Below are positions 5,484-5,821 of a DNA stretch of 5,821 nt, one piece after another. The stretch comes from Capsulimonas sp. (GTDB lineage Bacteria > Armatimonadota > Armatimonadia > Armatimonadales > Capsulimonadaceae). Below the pieces are notes generated by a model. That model did no database searches, was not told the origin of the DNA, and saw only the letters and a list, made by a program, of their open reading frames with translations. Position 1 is the first letter of the stretch. Each line of letters starts with the position of its first letter. The translations under genes were made by a program, and so were the position numbers. The stretch lies in NCBI GenBank assembly GCA_025963815.1, contig JAOQAA010000548.1, positions 1 to 5,821 on the forward strand. Direction: 5' to 3'.

Positions 5484-5500
5484 TCCGAAACTCTTTCGGA
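5484..5500. repeat. Second perfect inverted repeat in the divergent intergenic region
   Basis: TCCGAAActcTTTCGGA has 7-base arms and a 3-base loop. In the plus-strand transcript it would form a leader hairpin 34 bases before the ATG at 5535. There is no U-run directly after it (TCTGCGACTC, then TTTT), so a terminator is unlikely. A smaller inverted repeat, CGAC/GTCG (5505-5518), follows at once. It could be an operator or a leader structure. Confidence 0.45.
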
Positions 5501-5534
5501 TCTGCGACTCTTTTGTCGGGATTGCACGCAAACC

Positions 5535-5821
5535 ATGCTGAACTCAACCAAGGACTGGACCACGGCTCAGAAGATCGTCATTAAAAGCGCAATCGCCTAT
5601 GTGGCAGTTTTTCTTTTCATGCTGATCTTTCATCCGTGCTCGAAAGAAGTCTACACGGCGTTTTCTGACCTGTTCCAGCCGATCGGGCCGTTTTTCGCCA
5701 GCGCCTGCTGCTTGACTTACGTCTGGCGCGGCTACCATCCGGTGCCTGTCCGCCGAATCGGCTGGCTGCTGATCGGGATCGCGAGCGCATCGTATGGCGT
5801 CGGGGGGCTTCTTTGGTCATA
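5535..5821 (+). CDS. Multi-pass membrane protein, N-terminal fragment (cut by window edge)
   Basis: The frame stays open for 95 codons from the ATG at 5535 to the window end, with a stop (TAG) at 5481 and no other ATG, GTG or TTG start between. Hydrophobic stretches at about residues 16-33 (IKSAIAYVAVFLFMLIF), 48-64 and 76-94 (GWLLIGIASASYGVGGLLW) predict at least three membrane segments. Tryptophans and basic residues (WRGYHPVPVRR, 64-74) lie between the second and third. The third segment resembles membrane-sensing N-termini found before GGDEF or histidine-kinase modules, but no signalling domain is in view, so the function is unassigned. There is no clear Shine-Dalgarno; GGGATT about 11 bases upstream is weak. 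The gene is divergent from the methyltransferase. Confidence 0.68.
   Translation, partial: MLNSTKDWTTAQKIVIKSAIAYVAVFLFMLIFHPCSKEVYTAFSDLFQPIGPFFASACCLTYVWRGYHPVPVRRIGWLLIGIASASYGVGGLLWS

Noticed and set aside
5544..5820. Minus-strand open frames rich in Arg and Ser at the right edge
   Set aside because: The plus strand codes for a coherent hydrophobic membrane protein; the Arg/Ser-rich products are typical antisense artefacts.

Overview
The window looks like a chromosomal segment of a bacterium outside the Proteobacteria, with moderately high G+C. The main clue is sepF next to yggS and proC, an arrangement typical of Gram-positive bacteria, Cyanobacteria and related lineages such as Armatimonadota. 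The phylum cannot be fixed from this sequence. I see no tRNA, rRNA, CRISPR array, insertion sequence or phage gene.

Left block (1-2160, minus strand): a compact gene run read right to left as phoU, yggS, sepF, proC. The phoU and yggS genes overlap by four bases (ATGA), and sepF and proC are 11 bases apart. proC runs off the left edge. A good sigma-70-type promoter (TTGTCA, 17 bases, TATAAT) lies upstream of phoU. Its -35 is inside one of two imperfect 24-base direct repeats set 25 bases apart. The cluster joins a phosphate-signalling regulator, a PLP-homeostasis protein, a Z-ring anchor and the last enzyme of proline synthesis.

Middle block (2331-4512): a plus-strand TIM-barrel sugar isomerase/epimerase (AP_endonuc_2 type) converges, with a 13-base gap, on a minus-strand aldehyde dehydrogenase-like protein. 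The latter keeps the catalytic Cys and Asn but has changed several cofactor and general-base positions.

Right block (4513-5821): upstream of the dehydrogenase on the same strand is an NNMT/PNMT/TEMT-family SAM methyltransferase gene. The 63 bases between the two genes hold a strong GC hairpin and a second copy of the methyltransferase's C-terminal coding sequence, with synonymous differences. Divergent from the methyltransferase is the start of a plus-strand membrane protein that runs off the right edge. The intergenic region between them (5353-5534) carries two perfect inverted repeats, one lying over a TATAAT box.

The methyltransferase and the divergent dehydrogenase may form a small metabolic unit. 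Nothing in the sequence identifies their substrates.
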